49,645 nucleotides of DNA, from NCBI GenBank assembly GCA_002402045.2, contig NVUX02000025.1, positions 1 through 49,645 on the forward strand, written 5' to 3'. Position numbers and translations under genes: made by a program. The DNA comes from Paracoccaceae bacterium (GTDB taxonomy: Bacteria; Pseudomonadota; Alphaproteobacteria; Rhodobacterales; Rhodobacteraceae). This document shows, in pieces, positions 1 to 7,631 of the stretch (positions are counted from its first letter, which is position 1; every line of letters starts with the position of its first letter). The notes under the pieces were generated by a model. It worked only from the letters and a program-made list of their open reading frames with translations, was not told the DNA's origin and did no database searches.

Positions 1-141
1 AAACTCATATTGGCCTCCGCTTGGTTTAGTTTAGTTTAGGCTTTGCAGTTAGTTTAGGAACACGAAACCCACGCGCCTAGACGCCCCGTATACGTACAGA
101 CCCCCAGGAAGGACCCGCTGTTTTTCTGTGCAATGTTTGAT

Positions 142-206
142 TGCCGGAGCTGGATTTAAACCAACGACCTCATGGTCATGGGCCACGCGAGCGAGCAACC
201 GATCGA
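142..206 (-). other. tRNA-like sequence, degenerate
   Basis: Read on the minus strand, the 3' half resembles a tRNA: a T-arm with 5-bp stem GTTGG/CCAGC around a TTTAAAT loop, then TCCGGCA. An ATG-containing anticodon-like arm lies before it. The 5' acceptor strand does not pair with the 3' strand, and the T-loop has TTT instead of TTC, so it is not a working bacterial tRNA. It could be a tRNA relic at an old integration site or a tRNA-derived (SINE-like) eukaryotic fragment joined in assembly. I cannot tell which. Confidence 0.3.
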
Positions 207-350
207 CCCTCCCATGTTGATTGAATGCGGCCCTTTGAGCAGTACCAGATGAATGATGAAAGCCGCACTCATGAAGTTCTCGTCCGACCGAGCAACCCTT
301 GGCTCAGTTCAGCGGTGGTCTACAACAATGCGATGGTATAAACAAAAATA

Positions 351-375
351 GCCAGTACGGCGTTTACCGTCTGGC
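351..375. repeat. Hairpin in left noncoding region
   Basis: GCCAGTACGG and CCGTCTGGC form a 9-bp stem with one bulged T and a six-base loop. No T tract follows on either strand, so it is not a good rho-independent terminator. It could be a structured recombination or replication site. No gene is convincing between positions 1 and 1174. Confidence 0.4.
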
Positions 376-531
376 GCATCTTTGGAATATGAGGAAGGTA
401 GTGCCATTGGGTGGAGAACGTCAATAGTTTTTTTATCAATTGTTCATACTGCACAGATTGCGTCCTATATGGGGCTATCCACCACCCCAACCACTACATA
501 TTGTGCCTCGTTGTTTGAGACTTCAGGAAAC

Positions 532-843
532 CCTCCCAACCTTTGCATTCCTCTCCCAACCACTAAACCCTCCCAATTTACATATACCTGTATCTTATTG
601 ATATAACTACATTATTAAAGACTGTTGGGAGAGTTGGGAAGGCTGGGAGAGGTATTGATACCTTCACATATAAGTGCTCACTTAAAGGGCCATTTATACC
701 GTTGCCTATATATAGGAGAAACTCCTGCCAAAATGGCTCCCAAGCCTCCCAAACGCCTATATACTTGAAAATTCCTCCCCCAACCCCCTATAAACACTCC
801 CGAAAAATGGGAGGAAATGCCCTCCCAAAACATCGTTTGGGAT
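532..843. repeat. Cluster of CTCCCAA/TTGGGAG motifs (candidate origin iterons)
   Basis: Exact CTCCCAA occurs at 533, 553, 570, 737, 746 and 822. On the other strand TTGGGAG occurs at 625, with variants TTGGGAA at 634, CTGGGAG at 643 and TTGGGAT at 837. A CTCCC/GGGAG hairpin lies at 797-813. About ten copies in 310 bases of AT-rich noncoding DNA, in both orientations, suggest protein-binding iterons. Since the element encodes its own primase and D5 helicase, a replication origin is the natural guess. The ORFs that can be drawn through this stretch are low-complexity products of the repeats and are not counted as genes. Confidence 0.5.
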
Positions 844-1174
844 TAAAGAGGGGTGCGGGGAGAGAGGTTGTAACTGAGAAGTTTTCGCCTATATGTGGAC
901 TCGAGCGATGCTTAAAATGCCATAGCGAGTGTGACAAATTAACCAGTTAACGCCAAGTTTATGGACAGAACGCTTGCGAAGGCGACATATACGTGTCAAT
1001 AAGTAATAGTTGCACATTTATTAACGAATTTCATTGACAATGTGATTCTAATATGTGTAGCGCACGACCCGACCAGTAGACCCGCAAACCAGCGCAACGC
1101 AATAACCAAACCCTAACGTAATTCAGTGCCTAGAAAAGCCCAGAGAGGCATCAGGCATGTGGTGGAGAAATGTA

Positions 1175-1417
1175 ATGACCCAATCAACAACTCATCAAGA
1201 GAGACTGTTGGGATCCCTTTTTGAACATGAGGGACGGCAGCACTTAAACTTGAAGTTCTTTCGCGGCTCCAATAATGAGATCGCGCCTGAAGACCTGTGC
1301 GACGCTGTTGCTACGTCCATTTTTAAGATTGACGCAGGTTTAATCGAGGCAAAAACGTCATTTGGCGATGCCGATCGCAAACAAACAGAGGTTGCAAAAA
1401 TTATTGCAGCCGCGTAG
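1175..1417 (+). CDS. Small hypothetical protein, 80 aa
   Basis: I do not recognise this protein. The start is taken at the second in-frame ATG because GGAG lies seven bases before it; an upstream ATG at 1157 lacks a good ribosome-binding site. The product is soluble, without a membrane segment, and its C-terminal half looks helical. It is followed after 32 bases by the ImmA/IrrE-like gene on the same strand, with a hairpin between them, so the two are probably co-transcribed and translationally coupled. A small gene ahead of a peptidase-like partner is reminiscent of toxin-antitoxin or immunity pairs, but no domain supports that here. Confidence 0.6.
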   Translation: MTQSTTHQERLLGSLFEHEGRQHLNLKFFRGSNNEIAPEDLCDAVATSIFKIDAGLIEAKTSFGDADRKQTEVAKIIAAA

Positions 1418-1419
1418 AT

Positions 1420-1446
1420 GTAGGGCCTCACTAACCGAGGCTCTAC
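1420..1446 (+). promoter_or_regulatory. Intercistronic hairpin hiding a ribosome-binding site
   Basis: GTAGGGCCTC (1420-1429) pairs with GAGGCTCTAC (1437-1446) as a 10-bp stem including one G-T pair, with a seven-base loop. GAGG at 1437-1440 is the only plausible ribosome-binding site for the ATG at 1450 and lies inside the stem. Translation of the upstream 80-aa gene, which stops at 1417, would bring a ribosome to the base of the stem and could open it. This is inferred from sequence alone. Confidence 0.5.
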
Positions 1447-1449
1447 AAC

Positions 1450-2028
1450 ATGATGGATATCTACGAATCCTTTTCTTGCCACACTCTACTCCCAGTGAAA
1501 ATTGATGATGTCCTTGAATATGTTAAGGACTACGAAGCCGATTGCGAAATCATCTTTTACCCAGACCCGGAGTTAAAGAAATCAACGTGCTGGTCCTATC
1601 TTCACTCATTTGTAGAAACGCGGCTATACGGCAAAGTGGTCACAGTTCATCGCATTGTCCACTCAACCGAACTGGATGAAGATGAGCTGCGTCTGGCAGT
1701 CTGCAAGGAATTGCTTCATATACTTGACAAAAACAACCACAAAGCGGCGTCTACTGAAGATGTTATCAAACTGATTGACCAAATTTGCATTCCAGCAAAT
1801 GCAGGCATTACTATGCCTGGGTTTAATGACCACACCGGTGCCTTACGCGCACTAGCCATTTTACTCCCCAGAGATGCATTGGATGAGATCAAAAAGGCAA
1901 ATACAAATAACAGCAAACACAGTAGATTAACTGCAGTTGAAATTTCCATCGCCGCAGAAATTCCTGTCGGATATGTAAGAGTTGCCCTCACAGATGAGTG
2001 GGAAAGACTTCTGGAACTCATTCAGTGA
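1450..2028 (+). CDS. ImmA/IrrE-like protein with degenerate active site, 192 aa
   Basis: The protein has the layout of M78-family (ImmA/IrrE) metallopeptidase domains. A beta-rich N-terminal half is followed by a helix where the zinc motif HExxH is expected, but this protein has KELLH. An ALRALAILLPRDAL stretch matches the helix of the third zinc ligand and the conserved LLxP region, but the ligand Glu is not evident. The C-terminal LT..EISIAAEIPVGYVRVAL resembles the family's terminal helix pair. With the first His missing it is probably not a peptidase. In phages and ICEs ImmA cleaves an immunity repressor; here the partner may be the small upstream gene. The assignment is by pattern, not alignment. 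ATG at 1453 is an alternative start. Confidence 0.5.
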   Translation: MMDIYESFSCHTLLPVKIDDVLEYVKDYEADCEIIFYPDPELKKSTCWSYLHSFVETRLYGKVVTVHRIVHSTELDEDELRLAVCKELLHILDKNNHKAASTEDVIKLIDQICIPANAGITMPGFNDHTGALRALAILLPRDALDEIKKANTNNSKHSRLTAVEISIAAEIPVGYVRVALTDEWERLLELIQ

Positions 2029-2063
2029 AGTGACCGCCAATCTGGGCGGCCACCATTATCGCT

Positions 2064-2855
2064 TTATGCCGCCATCACGAACGGATCAACTACGACCCCC
2101 AAATACCCGCTCACGCTGGCTTTGTGTTTAGTGAAGCCAAAGCCTGTAGCCGGGTCCAGATAGGTTTTTGCCAGCGAGGGCAAGCGGTGAGCAAAGGTGC
2201 CATCCGATAGCGGCGCGCGCGTCACGGCCTTGCACCAATGCTTATAGGCCACCAGCAGCTCGGCCGTGCGGGTGAACTTGGCCGCATCCCCCGTGCAAAT
2301 GCAGTAATCCCGCAAGAATAGTGCTAGCTCGCCCTTCTGGGCTTGCTCGGCCTCTACCGCCTCGGCATCCGGTAAGGGAAGCCCTGCTTGCAACCACAGG
2401 CGCTGTGCTGCGCTTTTACCATGGGTCACCCGCGCTTCTCGCATCAGTGTCATCATGCGGTCGAAGTTCACATCCTCGATCGCAGCGATTATCACGTCTC
2501 TCTGGCCGACCTCACTCGGGCCGGCCGTACTGCGAGGCACGAGCTGGCCGTGTCGCCACGCCGAAAACACCTCGATCATCTGAATCGTGATGTCCAACGC
2601 CATTTTGGTTTCGGATTTCGTGCAGATGAAAAGCGCCTGTTTTTCGTTGAGCCAGTATTCCTCGCTGGGAGCACCTCCTTGGGCAGAGGTTCGCCCCGCC
2701 GTGGGGCGAACCTCGCCTAACTCTCCCAACTCCGCAGATCGCCGGACGATCAACTCACGAATTTTACGTGGCCGCTCAAACTCCAAGGCCATTGCAATAT
2801 CCAAATCACGCATGCGCGCCTCGCCGTCAATTTCCTGAATTGCAAAATCAAACAT
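2064..2855 (-). CDS. Phage antirepressor-like DNA-binding protein with primase-type C-terminal domain
   Basis: The start is the ATG at 2855, preceded by AAGGAGA; an upstream extension is unsupported. Residues 1 to about 115 form the phage regulatory domain common in antirepressors, recognisable by EYWLNEKQALFICTKSET followed by the ITIQMIEVFSAWR helix. The last 85 residues (from about GELALFLRDYC) closely match the C-terminus of the D5 helicase encoded at 4757-6526, sharing AEL..A...W, DP.TG and KHK..VSGYLG. That region is a winged-helix-like domain in phage/plasmid primases. The gene overlaps the upstream 98-aa gene by eight bases and forms a leftward two-gene operon with it. Its likely role is to counter the element's repressor or bind DNA at the origin. 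Confidence 0.65.
   Translation of the reverse strand: MFDFAIQEIDGEARMRDLDIAMALEFERPRKIRELIVRRSAELGELGEVRPTAGRTSAQGGAPSEEYWLNEKQALFICTKSETKMALDITIQMIEVFSAWRHGQLVPRSTAGPSEVGQRDVIIAAIEDVNFDRMMTLMREARVTHGKSAAQRLWLQAGLPLPDAEAVEAEQAQKGELALFLRDYCICTGDAAKFTRTAELLVAYKHWCKAVTRAPLSDGTFAHRLPSLAKTYLDPATGFGFTKHKASVSGYLGVVVDPFVMAA
2686..2714. repeat. 12-bp perfect inverted repeat inside the antirepressor-like gene
   Basis: GAGGTTCGCCCC (2686-2697) and GGGGCGAACCTC (2703-2714) are perfect inverse complements separated by five bases. They lie in the coding sequence between the first helix and the EYWLNEKQ motif. The encoded residues (GEVRPTAGRTSAQGG) form a flexible, variable-looking linker, so a palindrome could be tolerated there. 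Confidence 0.7.
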
Positions 2856-3144
2856 GGGCCATCTCCTTTTGGGTGACGGCAGCGCTGTGGGTTTTGGAAA
2901 TGGTAAACAGGGCATCTATGCCAGGCTCAAGCCTAGCCGCCTCGGCTTTCAACGCGCGGATCGCCGTATGCACCATGCGCACCTTTTTGCCGGGCTTGTG
3001 CATCATATCAATATCATCGATCACCATATCGAGCAGATCGATAAAGCCGTTTAAGTCTTCGATATGGTTATACATATCCTCAAAAGTTTGAGTAAAAACC
3101 AGCTTTTGGGCAAGGCTTTGGGGGATGTGTTTTTGGTCGCTCAT
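2848..3144 (-). CDS. Hypothetical protein, 98 aa, upstream of antirepressor-like gene
   Basis: I do not recognise this protein. It is predicted to be largely helical and acidic in the middle (LNGFIDLLDMVIDDIDMMHK), with a basic segment after it and no signal peptide or membrane helix. GGAGG lies five bases before the ATG at 3144, an unusually strong ribosome-binding site. Its end overlaps the start of the antirepressor-like gene, so the two are translated from one message. The promoter should lie in 3145-3467, a 323-base gap that faces the divergent VasI-like gene. By position it may be a small regulator or a partner of the antirepressor. Confidence 0.65.
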   Translation of the reverse strand: MSDQKHIPQSLAQKLVFTQTFEDMYNHIEDLNGFIDLLDMVIDDIDMMHKPGKKVRMVHTAIRALKAEAARLEPGIDALFTISKTHSAAVTQKEMAHV

Positions 3145-3467
3145 GTGAGCCTCCGTAAGGTTTGGTTAAACCGACCCACCAAGACGCCAATCTTGGGTGG
3201 ACGGACGCACAGAGTTGGCGTTACTGAAACATGCCTTACGGAACATGGAACAGTCCGCTTGCGCGGCTCCATACGCCCGACCATAGATTCTGGGGGTTAG
3301 TCCAGAATAGGTAAAACCGCACTTTTGGGGCGCGGTTTCGAACGCCGTAAGATATGCAGGACGCCAATCCTGACAGTCGGATTTTGCCGATCTGCAAATA
3401 CACCCTTGCATCTTACGCGCTTTTTGGTCAAGGTTTTTTTGAAAAAATCAATCTTAAGGTGAATGCT
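3145..3467. promoter_or_regulatory. Divergent intergenic region between 98-aa gene and VasI-like gene
   Basis: This 323-base gap must carry the promoters of the leftward antirepressor pair and the rightward VasI-like gene. Two similar words, ACGCCAATCTTGGG and ACGCCAATCCTGAC, lie at about 3183 and 3361. An inverted pair GCCGTAAGAT/ATCTTACGCG lies at about 3343-3420. I do not see a clear sigma-70 promoter or one of the ACCCTTTTAAGGGT operators here. ORFs through this stretch look like chance openings. Confidence 0.35.
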
Positions 3468-4154
3468 GTGTATAAAATTATGCTCACTACCACTATGCTT
3501 TTGTTCGGCGGGCTGGCGATGGCGCAGGAAACACTTTCCCAGAAAGTCGAACGCACGGCCACTCTGATCGATTCGGCGATTCAACGCTCTCAAGAGTGCA
3601 GGTTGTTGATGACCTACGACGGAAGCAATGAAGGTTTTACATTGTGCATGGAGGACGTGTCTCAATTGCGAAGTGAAGCTGAAATATTGCGTAGCGAAAT
3701 TGAACTTGAAAGATATAACTGGATTTTGGAAGACGATGGACCGTCCCCTATTGATGACAGCCCGACGCTGACATTGGCAAAATTGTCTCAGAACCAAAGC
3801 ACATGTGGGTTGGGTAGCAGTGAAAGTTATCTTGTTCTGCGCTGCCTTGAGGGTAATACATCCCTTTTTTTTCAGCTCAACCGGTGCACCTTTTCCGACG
3901 TAGGCGATACCGGAAGCACCGGAGTTCTCCGCATTGGCTCCGCCCCAGCAATGCAAATAGAGGTGATTGGTCGCAACTCGATGTTTCTTCCGAACGTTGA
4001 GGGTGGCGCAATCCCACTGATAACCAGCATGTTCGGCCAACAACGGCTGGTTTTCCGCGCCCAGCCGTTCAACTCGCCCCAGCAGACCATCGTGTTTGAT
4101 ATTACCGGCCTCGAAGAGGCCATCACGCCGCTGCGCGAAGCCTGCCACTGGTAA
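3468..4154 (+). CDS. Secreted VasI/TagO-like protein (type VI secretion-associated family)
   Basis: The best start is GTG at 3468, seven bases after TTAAGG. It gives MYKIMLTTTMLLFGGLAMAQ, a signal peptide with cleavage after AMA. The mature protein has an N-terminal helical part with two Cys, a W-ILEDDG.SPIDDSPT segment and a beta-rich domain ending in FDITGLEEAITPLREACHW. That closing pattern and the preceding L.LRC segment are typical of the VasI/EvfG (TagO) family found in type VI secretion loci. No other type VI gene is in the window. It is the only rightward gene between two leftward operons, flanked by its own intergenic DNA, so it looks like cargo carried by the element. Its role outside a T6SS locus is unknown; a periplasmic location is inferred. 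Confidence 0.65.
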   Translation: MYKIMLTTTMLLFGGLAMAQETLSQKVERTATLIDSAIQRSQECRLLMTYDGSNEGFTLCMEDVSQLRSEAEILRSEIELERYNWILEDDGPSPIDDSPTLTLAKLSQNQSTCGLGSSESYLVLRCLEGNTSLFFQLNRCTFSDVGDTGSTGVLRIGSAPAMQIEVIGRNSMFLPNVEGGAIPLITSMFGQQRLVFRAQPFNSPQQTIVFDITGLEEAITPLREACHW

Positions 4155-4156
4155 CA

Positions 4157-4753
4157 TCACCGCAGCCCCAAATAATCAGCCAGCACATCGAGCGCTATCC
4201 GCAACTGCTCCAGCATCACAGCCATCTCATCGCCATTACGCGCCAGCCCACAGCGCAGGTATTTACCGTTGAGCACAACATGCTCTACCACCGCGCGTGA
4301 TTCCTTGGGCATGCCGCCACGCATATCGGCAAACCGCGCCTGCTTGATAATCAGCGCGGTGGTGCGGGCTTCGGGGTTGGATGTGCTATCTACGCGCTCT
4401 TGCGAAAGGTCGCAGCCGGGGCCGGTCATGGTGGCCTCCCATGCATCCAAAAGCTTGCGGCCAGCAGCTGCTTGCCACGCGTTTAGCAGGCGCTTCGCTT
4501 CCATCGCATCCAGCGGGTGGATATGTCGGCGCTGTTGGCGGTTGTTTACGTCACCAGCGACTGAGAGCAAGATCGATCTTTCAGCCACTCTTGCGCCAGG
4601 CACCAAAATCCGCCCCGTGGCTCTCGGCCCGGCAACCACCCGGCCCTGATTATCTTTAGCGCTTGCGAGATTACATGCCGCCACGGAAAACCGGCGATCA
4701 GCCCCATCGTCGAAAGGTGCGGGAAGTGAGGGTTTTTTGCGGGCGCGTGCCAT
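4157..4753 (-). CDS. Hypothetical phage protein, 198 aa, last gene of leftward operon
   Basis: The N-terminus is basic and disordered (MARARKKPSLPAP). A helical domain follows from about residue 80 (MEAKRLLNAWQAAAGRKLLDAWEATMTGPG) and ends in LRIALDVLADYLGLR. The spacing of these helices resembles DUF6456-type domains found in alphaproteobacterial prophages and regulators, but I hold that only loosely. It starts three bases after the helicase stop codon, with its ribosome-binding site inside the helicase 3' end, so it is co-translated with the replication genes. It ends two bases from the stop codon of the convergent VasI-like gene. Confidence 0.6.
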   Translation of the reverse strand: MARARKKPSLPAPFDDGADRRFSVAACNLASAKDNQGRVVAGPRATGRILVPGARVAERSILLSVAGDVNNRQQRRHIHPLDAMEAKRLLNAWQAAAGRKLLDAWEATMTGPGCDLSQERVDSTSNPEARTTALIIKQARFADMRGGMPKESRAVVEHVVLNGKYLRCGLARNGDEMAVMLEQLRIALDVLADYLGLR

Positions 4754-4756
4754 GGG

Positions 4757-6526
4757 TTATTCTCCATTTTTGTATTTCTTGCTGTGCTTCATCTCATATT
4801 CGTCCAGCGCAATGCTGTGCGTTGAAGTCAAACGAATGCCCAAATATCCTGAAACATTGGATTTGTGTTTGTGGTATTGCAGGCCTGTATCAGGGTCGCG
4901 GTATTTACCCGCGCGCTTGGATATTCGAGCCGTGATTGTGCCGGGCTGCCAAGGCGTTTGCCCTTCTTGCTCTTGCCACAATCTAAAGGCCTTCATTAGC
5001 TCGGCAGATTTCAGGAATGGCGCATCTGCGTCGAATTCACAGCACGCAGCAAAGAAAGCGCCGACCGGGTCAGACTCTTCGCGGTAAGCCTTGGTTTCGT
5101 TCAGGACGGCTTCTGGCTCTCGCAAGCCGTTTTCTAGATAGGAGACCAGGCCTTCGATTAACCAATTGAGAACACCCGAACGCTCAGCCCATAGTTTTTT
5201 AGGCAAGTCTTCGTCTCGCTCGTCTTTCGGAATGATCACGCCAAATTTAACCAGTAATATCCGCCGCCAAATACCGTTATCCGTGCCACGAATTTCCAAT
5301 TTGTGGTTGCCTGAAATTGTCAATTTGAACTTTGGCAGCACCTCAATAGTGTCACCATAGTTGGCCCGCATCTGGATCGGCTCACCGCCCGTCATTTTCT
5401 TGATTTCGGCCTCCCGCAGGCGCTCGCCCTCTTCCGGCTCTGAAGCCCGAACCATACGTGCGCCGATCAGCGGTATCAGATCAGGCGTGGCCTCGCCCCC
5501 GCTACGCTTTTGCGTGCCGGTCAGGGACTCAATCGCGGCGGTCGCAGCGTACTCGCCCATCATATTGGCGATCAGATCCACGAGCACAGATTTACCGTTG
5601 GAGCCATCACCATACTGATAGACCAGCTTTTGCTCGCCAATTAGGCCGGTCATGCTCAAACCATACCAGCGCTGCATAAAATTACTGACTTCTACGTCCG
5701 GCAAAATACGGCCTATAAAAGTTTGGTATTGAGGGCAAACTGCATCCGGATCATAATCTACCGGCATCATTTTACTGAGCATCAGGCTGCGATCATGTGG
5801 CACAAACGTAACCTCTACAGTACCGTTCATAGCCGTGCAGCCACCATCACGCCTGGCTCTCTGGGCCGCACGATCAACCGTGAATATCAAAATGCCGTTA
5901 TTAACGTTCAGCACCAGCGGGTCAGCGTCCAGATCATCAAGGTTTCGGCTTTGCTTGACCGTTGATTCCTTCATCATGTTGTCGATCTTGGCCGAATTTC
6001 CAGAGGCCTTTGCATGGCTGCGATGGTCACTTTTCAGCTTGTATTTCCGCTGCTTTATTCTATCGACCCAAACCAGTTCAGTGGCCAGCTCAAGCAACTC
6101 CTTATCCTGCTCCGGCGTTCTGTCCTTTTTTAAGTGATCCAGCGCTTCATGCCGAATTTTAAGCATAGCCTCATGCTCAATCTTTTCTTTTTCCCAATCT
6201 TCCAAATCGGTAAATTCAGATTCCGCCAATATCTCTTTGGCAACCTTCTGGGCCAAACCGCGCACCAATAAAACATCCTGGTCTTTGCGCCATTGCTTGC
6301 CAGACCAACAAAACCAGCTAACGCGCGGCACAAACATTACATCCTTACCAAAATACCCAGAAAACCGCTGGCCGTTGCCAAAATCATTAAGCGGGAGCTG
6401 CGCGCATTTCCGGTGCAATTGCTCATCGTCTTGCTCCTGCGGTGGCGGCGCGTTGCCGCTGCTGATCGGCTCGACATCTTCACCATTGTTGAATGCTTCG
6501 CGCACGCGATCTGATCCATCAGCCAT
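4757..6526 (-). CDS. Phage/plasmid P4-type D5 helicase (DUF5906, SF3)
   Basis: A 589-aa superfamily 3 replicative helicase of the kind that unwinds phage and plasmid origins. The Walker A motif GDGSNGKS is at about residues 306-313. It is followed by an acidic Walker B-like region and by sensor-type TISGNHKLEIRGTDNG, then WRRILLVKF, all hallmarks of the D5/P4 primase family. The N-terminal 200 residues carry a charged helical region with no obvious primase fold; priming is likely done by the separate upstream gene. The last 85 residues are the winged-helix-like domain also found in the antirepressor-like protein at 2064-2855. Its start overlaps the primase gene by eight bases. With the primase it should form the element's own replication machinery. 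Confidence 0.92.
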   Translation of the reverse strand: MADGSDRVREAFNNGEDVEPISSGNAPPPQEQDDEQLHRKCAQLPLNDFGNGQRFSGYFGKDVMFVPRVSWFCWSGKQWRKDQDVLLVRGLAQKVAKEILAESEFTDLEDWEKEKIEHEAMLKIRHEALDHLKKDRTPEQDKELLELATELVWVDRIKQRKYKLKSDHRSHAKASGNSAKIDNMMKESTVKQSRNLDDLDADPLVLNVNNGILIFTVDRAAQRARRDGGCTAMNGTVEVTFVPHDRSLMLSKMMPVDYDPDAVCPQYQTFIGRILPDVEVSNFMQRWYGLSMTGLIGEQKLVYQYGDGSNGKSVLVDLIANMMGEYAATAAIESLTGTQKRSGGEATPDLIPLIGARMVRASEPEEGERLREAEIKKMTGGEPIQMRANYGDTIEVLPKFKLTISGNHKLEIRGTDNGIWRRILLVKFGVIIPKDERDEDLPKKLWAERSGVLNWLIEGLVSYLENGLREPEAVLNETKAYREESDPVGAFFAACCEFDADAPFLKSAELMKAFRLWQEQEGQTPWQPGTITARISKRAGKYRDPDTGLQYHKHKSNVSGYLGIRLTSTHSIALDEYEMKHSKKYKNGE

Positions 6527-7631
6527 TATCGGGCTCCCCCATAATCATATCGTTAAGATCTCGCCCGGTCTCGGCAGAGACAATACTAGCCACCAGCCCA
6601 GGACAGCGCGCAATGGCGCGACGGCACCCTGCCAGTAGCTTGGCGCGCGTGTCTTTTGGGTTCGAATCCCCATCCATGACGTAGATCAGCCGCTTCACCC
6701 ATGGCGGCGGCACAAAACCGTCCGCACCGGACACAAGGTCAGGCACACCGGAATGGCGTTTGCCTTTTTCTTTAACTTGTCGCCCAGCCATATTGCCAAG
6801 GTCCACCCCCGCCCAATAGGCCGCATTTGGGATAACATCAGCCACCCAGGCGCTGGCCGTGGTTTCAATCCCCTCGCCCATCACCAACGTGCTTGCACCT
6901 TCAGGCGTATGCAGGCGAATAGCGCATGTTTTCTTGGGGCCAGCATAAAGCTTGGCTGATATCTGCGCGCCTTCAGGGTCAAATATCAGTGCCTTGCCCT
7001 TGGGCTGGCTCACATCAAGCCATGTTTGGTGCAGCGCGCTAAATCGCCCATCAGGCAGCTGGATTGCCGCCACCATGGCTGGGCCAGAATGTAGCCGCGT
7101 ATTCTTGCCACCGATTTTCTTCACATAGGGCAGATCAGGATGAAACCGAATACAAGCCGGAATGTCAGCCAGCGGCAGCCCGCGTAAACGCAGGTATTCT
7201 TCAACAATCGTACCTTTGGCAGGCAGGGCTGATGTCCAATTATCATACGCGCGCTTACGGGCATACTGGCGGTATCTATCGCTCTCGCCGTCACGCCGCT
7301 GTTGCTCTTTTTTAAAGCGCGCCTCACGGCGCTTAGCCTCTTCAGGGTCAATTTTGACCTCTGCATCACCGCACAACCATTGTAGTGCTTCTTTGAAATC
7401 ACACCCCTGCACCAGTTCAACCAGCCGAATTACATCACCGCCGCCGCAGGTGCGGCAGTTATAAACGCCCATATCTTTGTTGATCGAGAACCGGTCTTTA
7501 CCCCCGCACACCGGACAAGGGCCAACCAGCTCACGAGCCACCCGCTTCAAGCCTTCAATATTCAGCCGCGCGGCGATGGCTTCAATGGATTTCAATTTGG
7601 CATCTGTAAGCCGTGGGTCAATTTGTTGCAT
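6519..7631 (-). CDS. DNA primase, CHC2 zinc finger plus Toprim
   Basis: A 370-aa primase of the phage type. The zinc finger has four Cys at about residues 39, 42, 59 and 62 (CPVCGGKDRFSI...CRTCGGGDVIRLVEL). A connecting domain of the DUF7146 kind follows. The Toprim fold shows VMGEGIETTASAW and IYVMDGDSNPKDT, the acidic metal-binding motifs, and ends with GRDLNDMI. It synthesises RNA primers for the helicase encoded just downstream; the two genes overlap by eight bases. The 5' end overlaps the 112-aa hypothetical gene by 14 bases. Splitting of primase and D5 helicase into two proteins differs from the fused alpha protein of phage P4. Confidence 0.92.
   Translation of the reverse strand: MQQIDPRLTDAKLKSIEAIAARLNIEGLKRVARELVGPCPVCGGKDRFSINKDMGVYNCRTCGGGDVIRLVELVQGCDFKEALQWLCGDAEVKIDPEEAKRREARFKKEQQRRDGESDRYRQYARKRAYDNWTSALPAKGTIVEEYLRLRGLPLADIPACIRFHPDLPYVKKIGGKNTRLHSGPAMVAAIQLPDGRFSALHQTWLDVSQPKGKALIFDPEGAQISAKLYAGPKKTCAIRLHTPEGASTLVMGEGIETTASAWVADVIPNAAYWAGVDLGNMAGRQVKEKGKRHSGVPDLVSGADGFVPPPWVKRLIYVMDGDSNPKDTRAKLLAGCRRAIARCPGLVASIVSAETGRDLNDMIMGEPDNG

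Noticed and set aside
895-910. GACTCGA match to the tRNA-Leu 3' part as a possible attL
   Set aside because: Only seven bases match and the flanking bases do not. CCCCAGGAAGGAC at about 105-117 was also considered but has a gap and mismatches. Neither supports an attachment site.
382-950. Two small rightward frames (74 and 82 aa) in the left noncoding region
   Set aside because: They run through the CTCCCAA repeats, have low-complexity Pro/Ser/Thr-rich products and no ribosome-binding sites.
3166-3411. 81-aa leftward frame upstream of the 98-aa gene
   Set aside because: No ribosome-binding site, odd composition, and it would occupy the promoter region of two divergent genes.
3297-4160. Long leftward reading frame, 287 aa
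   Set aside because: It is antisense to the VasI-like gene, whose signal peptide, GTG start with ribosome-binding site and family pattern are convincing. The leftward product has no recognisable domain.
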